A stretch of DNA of 64,000 bases, from assembly GCF_026151205.1 (NCBI RefSeq), contig NC_087077.1:9415983-9479982 (forward strand), read 5' to 3'. The notes beneath the pieces were generated by a model that saw only the letters and a program-made list of their open reading frames with translations, was not told the DNA's origin and ran no database searches. The position numbers were made by a program, and so were the translations under genes. This DNA comes from Bolinopsis microptera. Lineage: Eukaryota > Ctenophora > Tentaculata > Lobata > Bolinopsidae. Below, piece after piece: positions 47,709-59,339 of the stretch. The first letter of the stretch is position 1. Every line of letters begins with the position of its first letter.

Positions 47709-50242
47709 ATGGACACGTTCATTTGAGTTTGAGGATATTGGTAAATATAAGTGACCCTATTAAAAGGCACAGTGTAGTTGACTATGTCACACTATGAAAT
47801 TACACAAATCCTTGATGGTTAGGATAATCGTCTCATCCTCTAGGCTAACTTTGTCACATAACGATATCTTAATCAGGTGATAAGATATCGCTTAAATACG
47901 GCCGGCACGCAAATGGTTACATTGTCACACTATAAACATGTGACAGAGTAAATATGGACCCCTTGCTGCCGTTTTTGACCAAAATTTTGAGTGTCCAGTT
48001 GATTGGATGGGTACATATGACCATTACCTACATATTTGAAGACTTTTTTCGTTAGATGGTGCACTCAGGTTTACTCTGTCACACATTTAAGAAAATATAT
48101 GAACAATGTTTAGGGAACCCTGATAAGCAATGCTGAGTAGTGTAGGTTTAGTTAATGGCCTGGAAGTGCTAGGAATTGTTATTATATCATATAGTCGCAA
48201 GGAATTAAAACACAGAAGGCACAGACAAGTTTACTTTGTCACATAATCTTGATGATATCTGAACATGTGTGAAATTGAACAAATAATGATATACCAGCTT
48301 AAACCCTTTGTATTACGTACTATGGATCAAACAACACTGCTAGTACCATGCACCAGTCACATAAATCATTATCAGGTGGTAATATGTTAACAGTGTCACA
48401 TTTAAACTACCGCAACATGGTCAAAAATAGGGTAATTTTGTCACAAAAAAATTATTATAACTCTGTCAGCTCCTTGCTGGCAAAATAACTAGTTTATCGA
48501 AATTTTTTTGATGATAAAATTACATAGTATTCTAATAGAGGTATAGTTCTTCAAAATAGGGGCAAGACATGTTTACTTTGTCACATCAGTTATTATAAGA
48601 GTTACGTAATCGTCGTCAGATTAACTGATCTTTTTCGTAGTATGGATCGATTAATATAGGCAATAAAGCATCCTAATTCCTATGCCAATTTTAACACACT
48701 ATCTTGATATTGTTGGGGCAGGAAAAGTTAATTTTGTCACATTTTTAGTGACTTTGACAAATTTAACCTGAAATTGTTAAACTTGAGCTCTGATGTTCTG
48801 GACAATATTCTACCAATCGTTTCTGAAAGAATGTTGAATTCTTATACAGTTATAGATCTTCAAAATAGGGACAAGACATGTTTACTTTGTCACATCAGTT
48901 ATTATTAGAGTTAGGTAATCGTCATCAGATTAACCGATCTTTTTCGTAGTATGGATCGATTAATATAGGCAATAAAACATCCTAATTTTAACACACTATC
49001 TTGATATTGTTGGGGCAGGAAAAGTTAATTTTGTCACATTTTTAGTGACTTTGACAAATTTAACCTAAAATTGCTAAACTTGAGCTCTGATGTTCTGGAC
49101 AATATTCTACCAATCGTTTCTGAAAGAGTATTGAATTCTAATAGAGTTATAGATCTTCAAAATAGGGACAAGACATGTTTACTTTGTCACATCAGTTATT
49201 ATTACAGTTAGGTAATCGTCATCACATTTACATATATTTTTTTGTAGTTTGGATTGATTTATTTAGGTACTAAAGCAGCCTATGCTAATTTTTACACACT
49301 ATCTTGAAATTGTTGGGGCAGGAAAAGTTAATTTTGTCACATTTTTAGTGACTTTGACAAATTTAACCTAAAATTACTAAACTTGAGCTCTGATGTTCTG
49401 GACAATATTCTACCAATCGTTTCTGAAAGAGTATTGAATTCTAATAGAGTTATAGATCTTCAAAATAGGGGCACGACATGTTTACTTTGTCACATCAGTT
49501 ATTATAAGAGTTATTATAAGAGTTATTATAAGAGACTATTTCATTATATAATCATTGTTTTTAACCTATTTACGATTTCGTATAATTTTTTGTGACAATG
49601 TAAACATCAACTGATCTTAACTTGCATCAACTACATTGTCATCATGTAAAGTTTTTCCGCCTTTCAAACCAAAATCAGATATAAATAATTCGCCCAAAAT
49701 TTTAAATTCCATATATTGTGACAGAATTAACCTCATTTCCCAATAACCAAGTGCCTGTAATAGCTAACTATTCAAAGCAACATATTTTAGGGCTATGATT
49801 GGTACTCCGTACTAAGTAGATCAACCATCAAATAATGAGTAAAAAGGGTTTTGAGGACACCTCACAGTAGAATAGAGGTATGGTATTCTGAGTGTGACAA
49901 AGTTACCTAAATATTGCCTTGTAACCGTTCGATCCGTGCCCTTTAACCAATGTTGTATCATAATTGTTAGATTGACCTAATCTACTATGTTTCAGACCAA
50001 GGAATGATAATTAGACAACTGCAGTTAATTAAGTCACAAAAATGTGACATTTGAAACATTATAGTGCCTAACAACAATAGATTTTCTTTCTGAGCAGTGC
50101 ATATAGGAGTATGGGTTACGTGGCTAATGTTCAGAACTTCTGAACGTGCTAGGTTAATAGATGTCAAAATTAAGCCACTATCGTCAAAAACGCTATTATT
50201 TTTGTTTACCAATATCCTCAAACTCAAATGAACGTGTCCATA
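47709..50242. mobile_element. GTCACA element 3 (diverged)
   Basis: TGGACACGTTCATTTGAGTT and its complement CAAATGAACGTGTCCA form the ends, with TA on both sides. The motif here is GTTTACTTTGTCACA alternating with GTTAATTTTGTCACA at 48571, 48727, 48880, 49025, 49177, 49327 and 49480 (145-156 bp apart). Reversed motifs lie near 49600-50050. The overall sequence is clearly diverged from elements 1 and 2, yet GTCACA is kept. Confidence 0.82.
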
Positions 50243-50250
50243 TAATTATA

Positions 50251-50346
50251 TTGTCATACGTTGTATGACCCGCCGCGCACGAAGTGCGCGGCTCCCCCTG
50301 TAGCGTCACATAGTGAAACGACCGTGGGGGTCGCAACGTGATACAA
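50251..50346 (+). mobile_element. hAT-like MITE, copy C, 96 bp, 8-bp target duplication
   Basis: TTGTCATACGTTG...CAACGTGATACAA is flanked by TAATTATA (50243-50250 and 50347-50354). It holds the GCCGCGCAC/GTGCGCGGC stem and CCCCC/GGGGG arms. An inverted partial copy starts at 50834. Confidence 0.92.
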
Positions 50347-50452
50347 TAATTATATACAATCACCAAAAATATTTCCTCAAGTTTACTTCTAGCTAACTAA
50401 TTCGTGGTTTAAGCTCTTATTTTATTTATGATTAAAGGAATGTAAAATATGT

Positions 50453-50585
50453 CAAATGTCAAATGTCAAATGTCAAATGTCAAATGTCAAATGTCAAATG
50501 TCAAATGTCAAATGTCAAATGTCAAATGTCAAATGTCAAATGTCAAATGTCAAATGTCAAATATCAAACGTCAAATATCAAACGT
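50453..50585. repeat. (AAATGTC)n heptanucleotide array, about 18 units
   Basis: A perfect run that decays at its right end (AAATATC, AAACGTC). Confidence 0.95.
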
Positions 50586-51191
50586 TAAATATGCAAATAT
50601 TTGTCAATTGTTAATGGACTAATCCGATTCGGCGTGCGCTATTTTGTAGCACTCCTGGCTTGCTCTATCCAGAGCCCTTGCGCTTGCAGTAGCGCGCGCC
50701 CGCCTCACGGCGGTTTTCTTGACTTGTGAAACAAGCGCGCCCGAAGTGGCGCGAAAGCACATGGTTAGGTGAACGCAAACCTCACCACTTACTGTGTACT
50801 GACCGGGCGTGTTATTAAAGCATAAAGGTGATTTTGTATCACGTCGTGACCCCCATTGTCATTTCACTAAGTATCGTTTCACTGCACTAGTATCGTGGCC
50901 ACGATCGCGATTCAGCCGCGCAATTGTAAGTTTATAACCAACCAGGACGCGCGCCGAGTTGGACTCGTCGAAACAAATATTTTACGAGTATCACCCTTTA
51001 ACCGCACAATTGTGCGCGGCAGGTCTAAAACGTATGATAAAGTTCATTCACGATGTCAATCCTTCGCAGCTCGTTGAGGCCCAGTGCTGGTGCATATTGC
51101 CGATCTACCGAAGTGGTAGTGGACGGCTATACAGCAACGTGATTAGTGGCCCGCCTGCACTGCAGCGGAGGGGACGGAACGGTTAACAGGT
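50586..51191. other. GC-rich repeat patchwork upstream of the LINE
   Basis: It includes a GC-rich unit (50605-50770, related to 59500-59620), an inverted partial hAT MITE (50834-50895), a solo TIR (50925-51002) and a SINE-like copy (51047-51175) ending a few bases before the LINE start codon. Part may be the LINE 5' UTR. Confidence 0.6.
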
Positions 51192-54100
51192 ATGGTTAAT
51201 CGTGTTCAAAAGGAAATTTGTAGTCACTGTCTGAAGAATATTGGATTAGGGCTTCCCCACTTTGAATGTTTTAACTGCAATAGTATTCTCCATGCCAAAT
51301 GTTTTAATCCTTCCAAAGCGCAAGTTATCAATGGCAACTTTTACTGCAACGAGTGTAAACATTCCATATCTAAAAAATATAATCCTTTTAAAGTAATGAC
51401 CGATCCTGAAGTTAATGACTGTGACCCATGTATCCAAAAGATGTCCGATGCTTTGGAAAACTGTAGATCCTATACAATTAAGGACTTTAACACACATATC
51501 AAACCGTGTTTTGCAAGCAACTGCTCCACGATTTTCCAGAACATAGATGGTAATAAAACAAATTTTGATGCCTTTAGCATGGAACTAAACCGATTAGCCG
51601 AAAAATTTAAAATTATTGGACTTGCTGAAACCAATATTGGAATAGAGGAAAGCACTGTTTACCATCTAGAGGGGTACAATTATTTCTATCAGGACAAACA
51701 TATCAATAAAGCAAAGGGAAGTGGAGTAGCATTGTACTTAAAGGACGAACTTAACGGAGTTGTAAACGAAGAATTATCATGGGTTACCAAAAATCTTGAA
51801 ACCCTATTTATTACTATTCAACATGATGAACCTGTACATGTAGGAGTACTGTACCGTCCTCCTAGTGGGGACTCCTCAGAGGCACTAAATGAACTTAGAA
51901 AAATTATTGAATCATGCCCAAAAAAGAACGTTTACATACTAGGTGACTTTAACATTAATCTCCATGATGAAAACAGTAAACTTGTTCAAGACTTTGAAAA
52001 CCTTATTCTAGGTCTAGGTTTATCACCACTTATTTCTACTTCCACGCATCATAAACCAGGATGTAACGAATCATGCATTGACAACATACTCACCAACAAC
52101 ATAGAGAACTCTATCTGCTCTGGAACAATTAGTACCTGCATCAGTCACCACCATGCTGTATTTAACATATTCAACTCACCCCTAGTCAGTACTGAGGTTC
52201 ATGAACAAAACTATTTCCAGTACTATGACTACTGTGCAAAAAATGTGGACAAATTTGTGGAAGTACTAGACAATGAATTAACTAGTGATCCACCAGAAGA
52301 CTTCAGTAATTTTTTCACTGTATTTAATCATCAACTAGACAGTGCATGTAAACTAAACCAGCCTAAGTGTTCTAAACGTACTGCTAAGAATAATCCATGG
52401 ATTACATCAGGCCTGATTGCCTCTATAAATAGAAAACATGAGCTTTATGACCTGTGGAAAAAGGCAGTAAAGAAGAAATGCCTCAACGCCTCTTCAACCA
52501 ACCATGCAGACTGTCTTACCCTTTGTTTTAATTGTACAAATAAGGTAACACGTCATGAAGAATTTAAGGCACACCGGAAGTTATTAAACCACCTTATTAA
52601 TTCTGCAAAACGTAAGTATCATGGTGTTAAGATTACAGAATGCGCTGGAGATAGTAAGAAAACTTGGCAGATAATTAATGAACTACGTGGTAAGAAAAGA
52701 CGTGAGATTAAACCTAACTTTGTGATAAATAATGAGCGTGTGATTAATCGTCGTGTAATTGCAAATGAGTTCAATAAATACTTTGCCTCTATTGCAGCTA
52801 ACTTGAACGAAGCATACTCTGGTGACTTCTTAAGAATAAATTCCCTGCCGTCATTTACTGATTACCTGCCCACATCAGTTACGTCCAGTATTTTTCTTTG
52901 TGATTGTGACTGTATTGAGATTAAAGAGATCATAAACGAACTAAAAAACGGGAAATCTAGTGACATACCTATTCATGTGATCAAGAAGTCGTGTCAAATT
53001 ACTGCACCGTACTTAGCTAGATACTTTAATAAATGCATGCAAGAAGGCCACTTTCCCGATGAATTAAAAACTGGGAGAATCAGCCCCATTTACAAAAAAG
53101 AAGATGAACAGCTTTTAGAAAACTATAGACCAGTATCAACTCTACCTGTATTCGGGAAAATTCTAGAAATGTTAATATATAAGCGGCTCTATAGTTTCCT
53201 TACTTCCAAGGGTATAATACATGAAAACCAGTTCGGCTTTAGAAAAGGACACTCCACCAGCCATGCACTGAACTACTCTGTAGAACATATAGAATCGTTA
53301 ATTAGTAAAAAGCAACATGTCCTAGGGGTCTTTATCGATCTCTCAAAAGCCTTTGACACTCTAGACCACTGTAAACTAACTACAAAATTAAACAACTACG
53401 GCATAAGAGGAAATGCTCTGAATCTTATCTCTAGTTATTTGTCTAATAGGAAACAATTTGTAAACGTTTTGGATACCAAATCTGATGAATTACCAGTCGA
53501 ATTCGGGGTCCCTCAGGGTAGTGTATTAGGACCTCTACTTTTCCTACTGTACATCAATGACATATGCAATATAACTAAAAAGGGTAAATTTGTCTTATTT
53601 GCAGACGATACTAATATATTTGTCGCTGCCGATTCGAGAAATAAAGCATATGAATTAGCTAATGAAGTACTACAGGCCGTAAACAAGTATATGGGAGTTA
53701 ACCTACTGCACATTAATGTAAAGAAGTGTTGTTACATGTATTTTTCTCCCTCTAAACGTAATAATAACGAATTAGATGCCGATATAGATAGCCAAAACTT
53801 GTCCATTAATAACAAAATAATTAAACGTGTAAGTCAGACAAAATTTCTTGGAGTAATCATGGATGATAAATTGAGCTGGAAACCACATATATCATCCCTC
53901 AACAAGAAACTAAGAAGTGCTTGTGGACGTATCTACCGTATTAAGAAATGCTTACCAGAATCACTATATAAGCAAATATATCATTCCCTCTTTGAATCAC
54001 ACCTAGGTTATGCTATCTCTGTCTGGGGAGGTACTCCCAATAATCAGTTAAAACCGCTATTTATTACTCAAAAGAAGTGTATCAGGATTCTATTTGGAGA

Positions 54101-54536
54101 CTATGAAGCTTATGTAGACAAGTTCAAGACATGTGCTAGAGCAAGACCAATTAATTCTCAACGTCTAGGATCTGAATTCTATGTTAAAGAGTCCACTAAG
54201 CCTCTATTCACAAAACATGAATTACTTGTTACAGAGAACCTGTACAGATACCGTTGTTTAATGGAACTTTTTAAGATCATTAAGTCACGAGTACCAATTT
54301 CGTTATACTACTTATTCAACATATCAAATAGGAAAGATAATCTGTTCATTACACCCTCTCCAACTAATCAATTTATTTATAAATCTGCATGGCTGTGGAA
54401 TGAATTCCGTAAAGTTGGCCCGTTAAATTTCACCTCCACATGCAGATCTATCAAGAATTTACTTAAACAGTCACTTCTAAGAGCTCAAAACCGGTATGGA
54501 ACTGAGTGGTGTGACAAAAATTTCACTGAATTCTGA
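51192..54536 (+). CDS. Intact LINE polyprotein: PHD finger, AP endonuclease, reverse transcriptase
   Basis: A single uninterrupted 1,114-aa frame. Residues 10-55 form a C4HC3 PHD-type zinc finger (C10, C13, C26, C29, H34, C37, C52, C55). Residues ~112-325 form an EEP/AP-endonuclease with LAETN (Glu146), LYRPPSG, LGDFNINL (251-258) and a terminal SHHH. Residues ~625-880 are the reverse transcriptase, with VFIDLSKAFDTLDH (Asp716), GVPQGSVLGP (772-781) and the catalytic FADD (803-806). A thumb/C-terminal domain follows. There is no RNase H. This layout matches the CR1/L2 group, with the PHD that usually sits in ORF1 fused to the polymerase. It copies itself by target-primed reverse transcription in the nucleus. 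All catalytic residues are present, so recent activity is likely. The 3' end is not clear. Confidence 0.93.
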   Translation: MVNRVQKEICSHCLKNIGLGLPHFECFNCNSILHAKCFNPSKAQVINGNFYCNECKHSISKKYNPFKVMTDPEVNDCDPCIQKMSDALENCRSYTIKDFNTHIKPCFASNCSTIFQNIDGNKTNFDAFSMELNRLAEKFKIIGLAETNIGIEESTVYHLEGYNYFYQDKHINKAKGSGVALYLKDELNGVVNEELSWVTKNLETLFITIQHDEPVHVGVLYRPPSGDSSEALNELRKIIESCPKKNVYILGDFNINLHDENSKLVQDFENLILGLGLSPLISTSTHHKPGCNESCIDNILTNNIENSICSGTISTCISHHHAVFNIFNSPLVSTEVHEQNYFQYYDYCAKNVDKFVEVLDNELTSDPPEDFSNFFTVFNHQLDSACKLNQPKCSKRTAKNNPWITSGLIASINRKHELYDLWKKAVKKKCLNASSTNHADCLTLCFNCTNKVTRHEEFKAHRKLLNHLINSAKRKYHGVKITECAGDSKKTWQIINELRGKKRREIKPNFVINNERVINRRVIANEFNKYFASIAANLNEAYSGDFLRINSLPSFTDYLPTSVTSSIFLCDCDCIEIKEIINELKNGKSSDIPIHVIKKSCQITAPYLARYFNKCMQEGHFPDELKTGRISPIYKKEDEQLLENYRPVSTLPVFGKILEMLIYKRLYSFLTSKGIIHENQFGFRKGHSTSHALNYSVEHIESLISKKQHVLGVFIDLSKAFDTLDHCKLTTKLNNYGIRGNALNLISSYLSNRKQFVNVLDTKSDELPVEFGVPQGSVLGPLLFLLYINDICNITKKGKFVLFADDTNIFVAADSRNKAYELANEVLQAVNKYMGVNLLHINVKKCCYMYFSPSKRNNNELDADIDSQNLSINNKIIKRVSQTKFLGVIMDDKLSWKPHISSLNKKLRSACGRIYRIKKCLPESLYKQIYHSLFESHLGYAISVWGGTPNNQLKPLFITQKKCIRILFGDYEAYVDKFKTCARARPINSQRLGSEFYVKESTKPLFTKHELLVTENLYRYRCLMELFKIIKSRVPISLYYLFNISNRKDNLFITPSPTNQFIYKSAWLWNEFRKVGPLNFTSTCRSIKNLLKQSLLRAQNRYGTEWCDKNFTEF

Positions 54537-57005
54537 TTAAGAAGTGATATTTATTTGCCTGTTATTCCCACTTAAGCACTTACTGACTGACAAGCTTATC
54601 TATGATTACCATGCTTGAATTTAGGTAAAAAACATACAACTCATTTCCAAGTTACGCTGAGCGCAACCGCCGAATGACACAGCAATATGGAAACGCGCGC
54701 GCATAGCATTGCGCGCCGATGCTGTGCGCGCGCGTTGTCGGCCGAAACTTGGGAAGTTCCCGCTCTAATATTCAGACGACAGTGATGACTCATTAAGAGC
54801 ACTAATTTCGACCACTTTCCCGGTCGAACCATACCAAATCAAACTAATTGACCCACGTGTATAGCCAATGTCCTGGCGGTGCTGAGCCGATGTAAAACTC
54901 TTCTGTAAACTCTTTTGTCTCTTGTAACCAGTTTATATTTTATATTTTAGTTATACTGTGTACTGTGTACAATAGTTATAGCGTATAGTGTGTGTGTGTG
55001 TAGTGGTTATTTTGTTGTAACGTGTCACTTTATATTTTGCTACCAACGTCAGCCTTGACTTACCATTTATTGCAATTGGTACAGCATATATCAAAATTAA
55101 AACACTGTTTTCGATCTGACGGGTGATGGGCTCTCTCTGACATCTGATGGGACATAGTTCTAGGGGGTACCCGGGGTACGAGTTAACGAATAGTGTTCGT
55201 GTCCTTCCACAATCCCCTCTCATTGTGTTTTTGACGGAGGAGGAGCCTAGTTCATCCGTTTGCATCGCTTAATCGAGTTAAAAATTTAGCCAATAACAAA
55301 CTAAATTACATGTTATACTGATATCAGATGTAGAGTTTATAACATACAAATTCTAAATTTTTGACGGCTGACGATGGTAAGTCGCTACGTTTAACTCGGG
55401 ACTTTTATAGTCTTAAGTCTTGGAGCTCAAAATGTCTCGTGCTGTGGGCCGTATAAACGGCGCACACCACCGCCCCGCCTTACTGCTTACATTACTTCAT
55501 GGTTGCGGGGCGGAGCCGGTGCCGTTTGTCTCGGCCTCGAGTGGCGAGTGCTTGCCCATCGAATACACGATTGAAACACTAATTATTTACTGGCATTCTA
55601 CAGTTTCCAAAACGAAGTACGAAGGTATATTAACTTTGAGCTTTGTTTTGGCGACTGCTTCATCGATGGGCGAGTAGGTATTTGTTGTTTAGCAGTGTTG
55701 AATATTGGAGCAATTATATAATGTATATCTCCATCATAATATAGGCTAGTGTAAACATATATAATCAATAATACAAACAAATAGTATTATATTATTGGTA
55801 ACTCGCTAGATTATAAATGTTATTTAAACACATATGTTTACGTCAATTATTACTAAAATTAATATTCTTTTTGCTTTAATACAATTACATGTCACATAAT
55901 TGATTAGTTCAATGAAACGTGTGCTACAAATGTCCACGCAGAACTGCGTAACGCTTAGTACTTCATGCTTGAGCGGTACTGCTGTTCACAGAGGCGCGCA
56001 CTCAATCTAATCACAAATAACGAGCGCGCGGTTTTTGGAATTTCTCCATTATTATTATTCGATCTATTAATTAGATCGCAGTGCTCACGGCCTGTACTGC
56101 GTGAACGACAGAAATATGTTTTAAATTATTTTGCTTCTGAAATTTTGGCTCTAGTAATTAAGAAATGCGACATGTAATTGTAAGATAACAATTAAATAGA
56201 TCCTGTGCGCGGCGCCTACAGCTGACCTACGAATTTCTGAACAATTGAAAATTGTGGCTGTGTGCGCGGCGCACTGTATATGTGTTTGAAATTGAAATTT
56301 GAATTTATTTATGAATATAACATTATGTATTGATTGTTTTGTGGTAAATAAAAATTTTTCTTTCCTTAAAAATTTTTCTTTCCTTAATAATTATTTGATG
56401 TGCGGCGAGGCCCAGTGGTGCATCCCGCCGATCTACGGAAGGTGGTTGCGCGCGAGAAGCATTATTGGATGCGCGCGCGACCCAGTAAAGCATCTCGCTA
56501 CAATATATTTAACCCTAACAATAAATTAGACTGACTTCCTTATTTAATTGACAATGTCAATTCATTGCAGCTTGGCGCCGGGCGCGGCACAGTATAGTAG
56601 CGCATTTTGCCGATCTAGCGCGATGTCGCTGCATGTGAGAAACCTCATTGAGTGCGCGTCGTAACGCATCGCGCTACAACTTCCTTATACTGTATACGGT
56701 CATATCACCAATCACGTGATCGAGCTAGTTTTTCGCCAATATCAAATATCTCTTCAGGGGAGCATTTTAACCCTTTGTCATGGGGTGGGGGTGATTCGGA
56801 ATCAGCGATAGAAAATACATCGAATGAAGTTGGTTTCAACTGTCGGGGGCCATTTTGGAACAATTTCGAAGATTGACTGTAGATCGAGTGATATAGCACG
56901 ATTGTCTAGAGAACGGGTTGAAAAAGTTACCGCGTGACAGTTGAGTGTAGAGTGATTAATCATTATCCCCCTAACCTCGCGTAAAAATTTTATTGGCTAT
57001 ATTTG
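54537..57005. other. Repeat-rich interval, no supported gene
   Basis: It holds a CGCGCGCGC...GCGCGCGCG inverted repeat (about 54693-54735), a TG run (54988-55000), a CCGCCCCGCC/GGGGCGGAG hairpin (about 55470-55515) and two GC-rich SINE-like copies (56396-56507, 56546-56684). A frame at 55432-55677 is not convincing. Confidence 0.6.
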
Positions 57006-57864
57006 ACTCACATTTGACACCACGCGGAATAACCTGATCTATCAACTTAGTCCGGAACTGTTAAAGTTTCATGTCAATGCTATCCATGACACTGCGTCAA
57101 CACCTAGCAACCTAAAGCTTTGGAATAAAGCCGTTCCAGGAAACTGTAAACTCTGCAGCAAACAAGGGACACTCAATCATATCCTCACGTTCTGCAAGGT
57201 TGCACTGAGACAGGGACGTTTCAACTGGCGCCATGATCAGGTCCTACGTGAAATTATGAAGACTGTTTCATCACAGATCGAAGAGTTTAATTCCGACATC
57301 GCCAAGGAATCGAAGAGGGCACCGTCGGTCTTTCACAAGGCAGGCAATAAGCGCGAGAAGGTTACCTTAGCTGACCCAACTCATCATAAGACCAAAAGAT
57401 ATTTCTTTTCAGATGCCAACGACTGGAAGATAATATTTGATGAGGATGAGAGACAGAGGAACTTCCCGCAGCACATTGCAGCTACACCACTAAGACCTGA
57501 TGTAGTGATCTATTCAGATAAAGCAAAGAAGGTTTATCTAATGGAGCTGACTTGTGGAAATGAGCAGAACTTTGCTGATCAAGAGAAGCGAAAGATGAAG
57601 AGATATCAGCAGCTGACAGAAGAGATAGAAGCCAACGAATGGGCTTGCAAGCTCCAGACAGTAGAAGTGGGAGCTCGAGGCATTTACAACTATAGCCTCC
57701 CAACCTTTATGAACCACCTGAACGTAAACAACAAAGAGAAGAAGAAGGCCTGCATGAAGATCGCTGAGATCAGCCTGAGGGCATCGTATACCATTTATTT
57801 GTCCAGAAACAATACCATATGGACAGATGATTGGGAGTTAGTCAAGAGACCAGTAATAGCATAG
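57006..57864 (+). pseudogene. 3' part of an R2/NeSL-type LINE (CCHC knuckle + restriction-like endonuclease)
   Basis: The frame opens after a TGA and reads NNLIYQLSPELLKFHVN, then the knuckle C-K-L-C-x7-H-x4-C (57147-57197). Next come NWRHDQVL (RHD motif) and LRPDVVIYS, with 14 residues between PD and the Glu of MELT, and KRYQQL. These are the CCHC and RLE signatures of LINEs that use a C-terminal PD-(D/E)xK nuclease. The frame is 286 codons with no stop until TAG at 57862. The reverse transcriptase is missing, so it is a 5'-truncated insert. An A-rich tract at 58075-58112 is its likely 3' tail. It is unrelated to the AP-endonuclease LINE at 51192. Confidence 0.85.
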
Positions 57865-58112
57865 TAGGAGCGTAGAATGTTTGGGCCCAGAAAAACATGT
57901 TTAATACCGCTATGAACCCGTCATAAGCCGGGGACTACTATGAAAATGATGATGCTGTGTTGTTGAAAGACCTTCGACCAATCTAAGATGTACCTCATCA
58001 CGCCAAGCAGTTATGCTTGTAGGTGAATATACACTTATAGAGTACAACAACTTTATAACACTCCTCTATCTCCATGAAATAAAATAAAATTAAAGAACAA
58101 AAAAAAAAGAAA
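57865..58112 (+). repeat. 3' UTR and A-rich tail of the R2/NeSL-type LINE fragment
   Basis: It ends AAATAAAATAAAATTAAAGA, then a nine-to-ten A run, as expected for a 3' end. Confidence 0.6.
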
Positions 58113-58260
58113 CGTGTGAATTGAAAAATAAAATGAATACATTCTGCAAAACGAAAATAACTACTACTACTTTTAGTTTTGAACGTTGAAGACTATAAAT
58201 AGTCTATACTTGCTTTTTGAAAGTTTATTTTCTTTGTGTCTGGCACACTCCCGAATGTTT

Positions 58261-59121
58261 TAGTAGAGGCTCTTACGGGCATTGTCTGCTCGATACGTTA
58301 GGGACCCCAGATACACCTTACTAGACGTATTTTTGACCGTAGAATCGATTGAAAGTGGTTTCAAGATGATTGGACTGATTGTTCTGGGGTAAAATCGCAA
58401 AAAACCGATTTTTGGGCCAAAAATAGGCCAAAAAACCATGTTTTTTGATATTTTGAGCAAGTTAATTTTGTTGGCATGTCGGCAAAACTTGCATAAAGAT
58501 AGCTAAAAGACAGCCGCACAAGATTGTATAAAAATAAAACAAATCCCTCTATTTGTTCTGAGGTAAAAATCCAAAAAAGTGGTAAAAATTTTGACTTTTT
58601 TGCTTGAAGTTTGAATAATTTTTTGCAGTTGTATTAAATCAACCCAAAAATAGTCACATCGTGTTTGCCTAAATTTTTCCTTTCCGAGAAGTACCCACTT
58701 CATATACTTTATCGAAGTTTGAATATTTTCACTCCGCAAGCGTTTTTGCCAAATTTTCGACGCGCACTACGCGCAAAAGCATTTAGTTGTTATCAATTGG
58801 CACCCGCGCGTTCATCATAAATTTCAAACAGCTATAACTCAGCGAGATTATGTCCGTTCTAGCTCATATTTTCACACAAAATAGAAAATAATGTGATCTT
58901 ATTGCTGACAAAATATGAATATAATTACTCTATTTACCTTAGAGTAATAGACTGTCAAAGTTTAAAACGCGCATTGGTATAGCACGTGACTAATAAGGCC
59001 AAATTTATACTTCTTAACATATTATCGATCCTTAGACATCATACTATTGTGTCCAATTAGCGGTTAGGTCTCTAAACTCGTAGCAGAAAACACGTCTTTT
59101 TGCCCGTAAGAGCCTCTACTA
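58261..59121. mobile_element. 861-bp TIR element, TA-flanked
   Basis: TAGTAGAGGCTCTTACGGGC at the left and GCCCGTAAGAGCCTCTACTA at the right are perfect inverted ends. TA occurs on both sides if the element starts at GTAGAGG, as for Tc1/mariner-type MITEs. The interior is AT-rich with no coding frame. A single copy is seen here. Confidence 0.8.
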
Positions 59122-59339
59122 TTTAGCTATTACTAGATTACCTAGCTTGCTAGTCTATTTGTCGCTTTTTTCACAAATAGGAAAAAGTGCTGGTCTTACC
59201 AGCTTACCTGGTGCACGCCAGCCCCAGCCCCAGCGGCGCTCTTTTCGAGGTTATCGCACATATATGAGTGGCCGAGCGAGCTAAAGTCGACTAGCAAGCT
59301 AAATAAGCGCCGGTCATATAATAGGGATTAGCACGCCTA
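59122..59339. other. Short spacer downstream of the CAP gene
   Basis: It probably includes the CAP 3' UTR (minus strand). Tandem AGCCCC words at 59220-59233. Confidence 0.4.

Noticed and set aside
54951-55265. 104-aa minus-strand frame MQTDELGSS…
   Set aside because: Ends in a TG-repeat translation, no domain and no splice support.
55432-55677. 81-aa frame beginning MSRAVGRING
   Set aside because: Its N-terminal half spans a GC-rich hairpin among repeats; no recognisable domain. Could be a small exon (a GTATAT donor follows KTKYEG) but unsupported.
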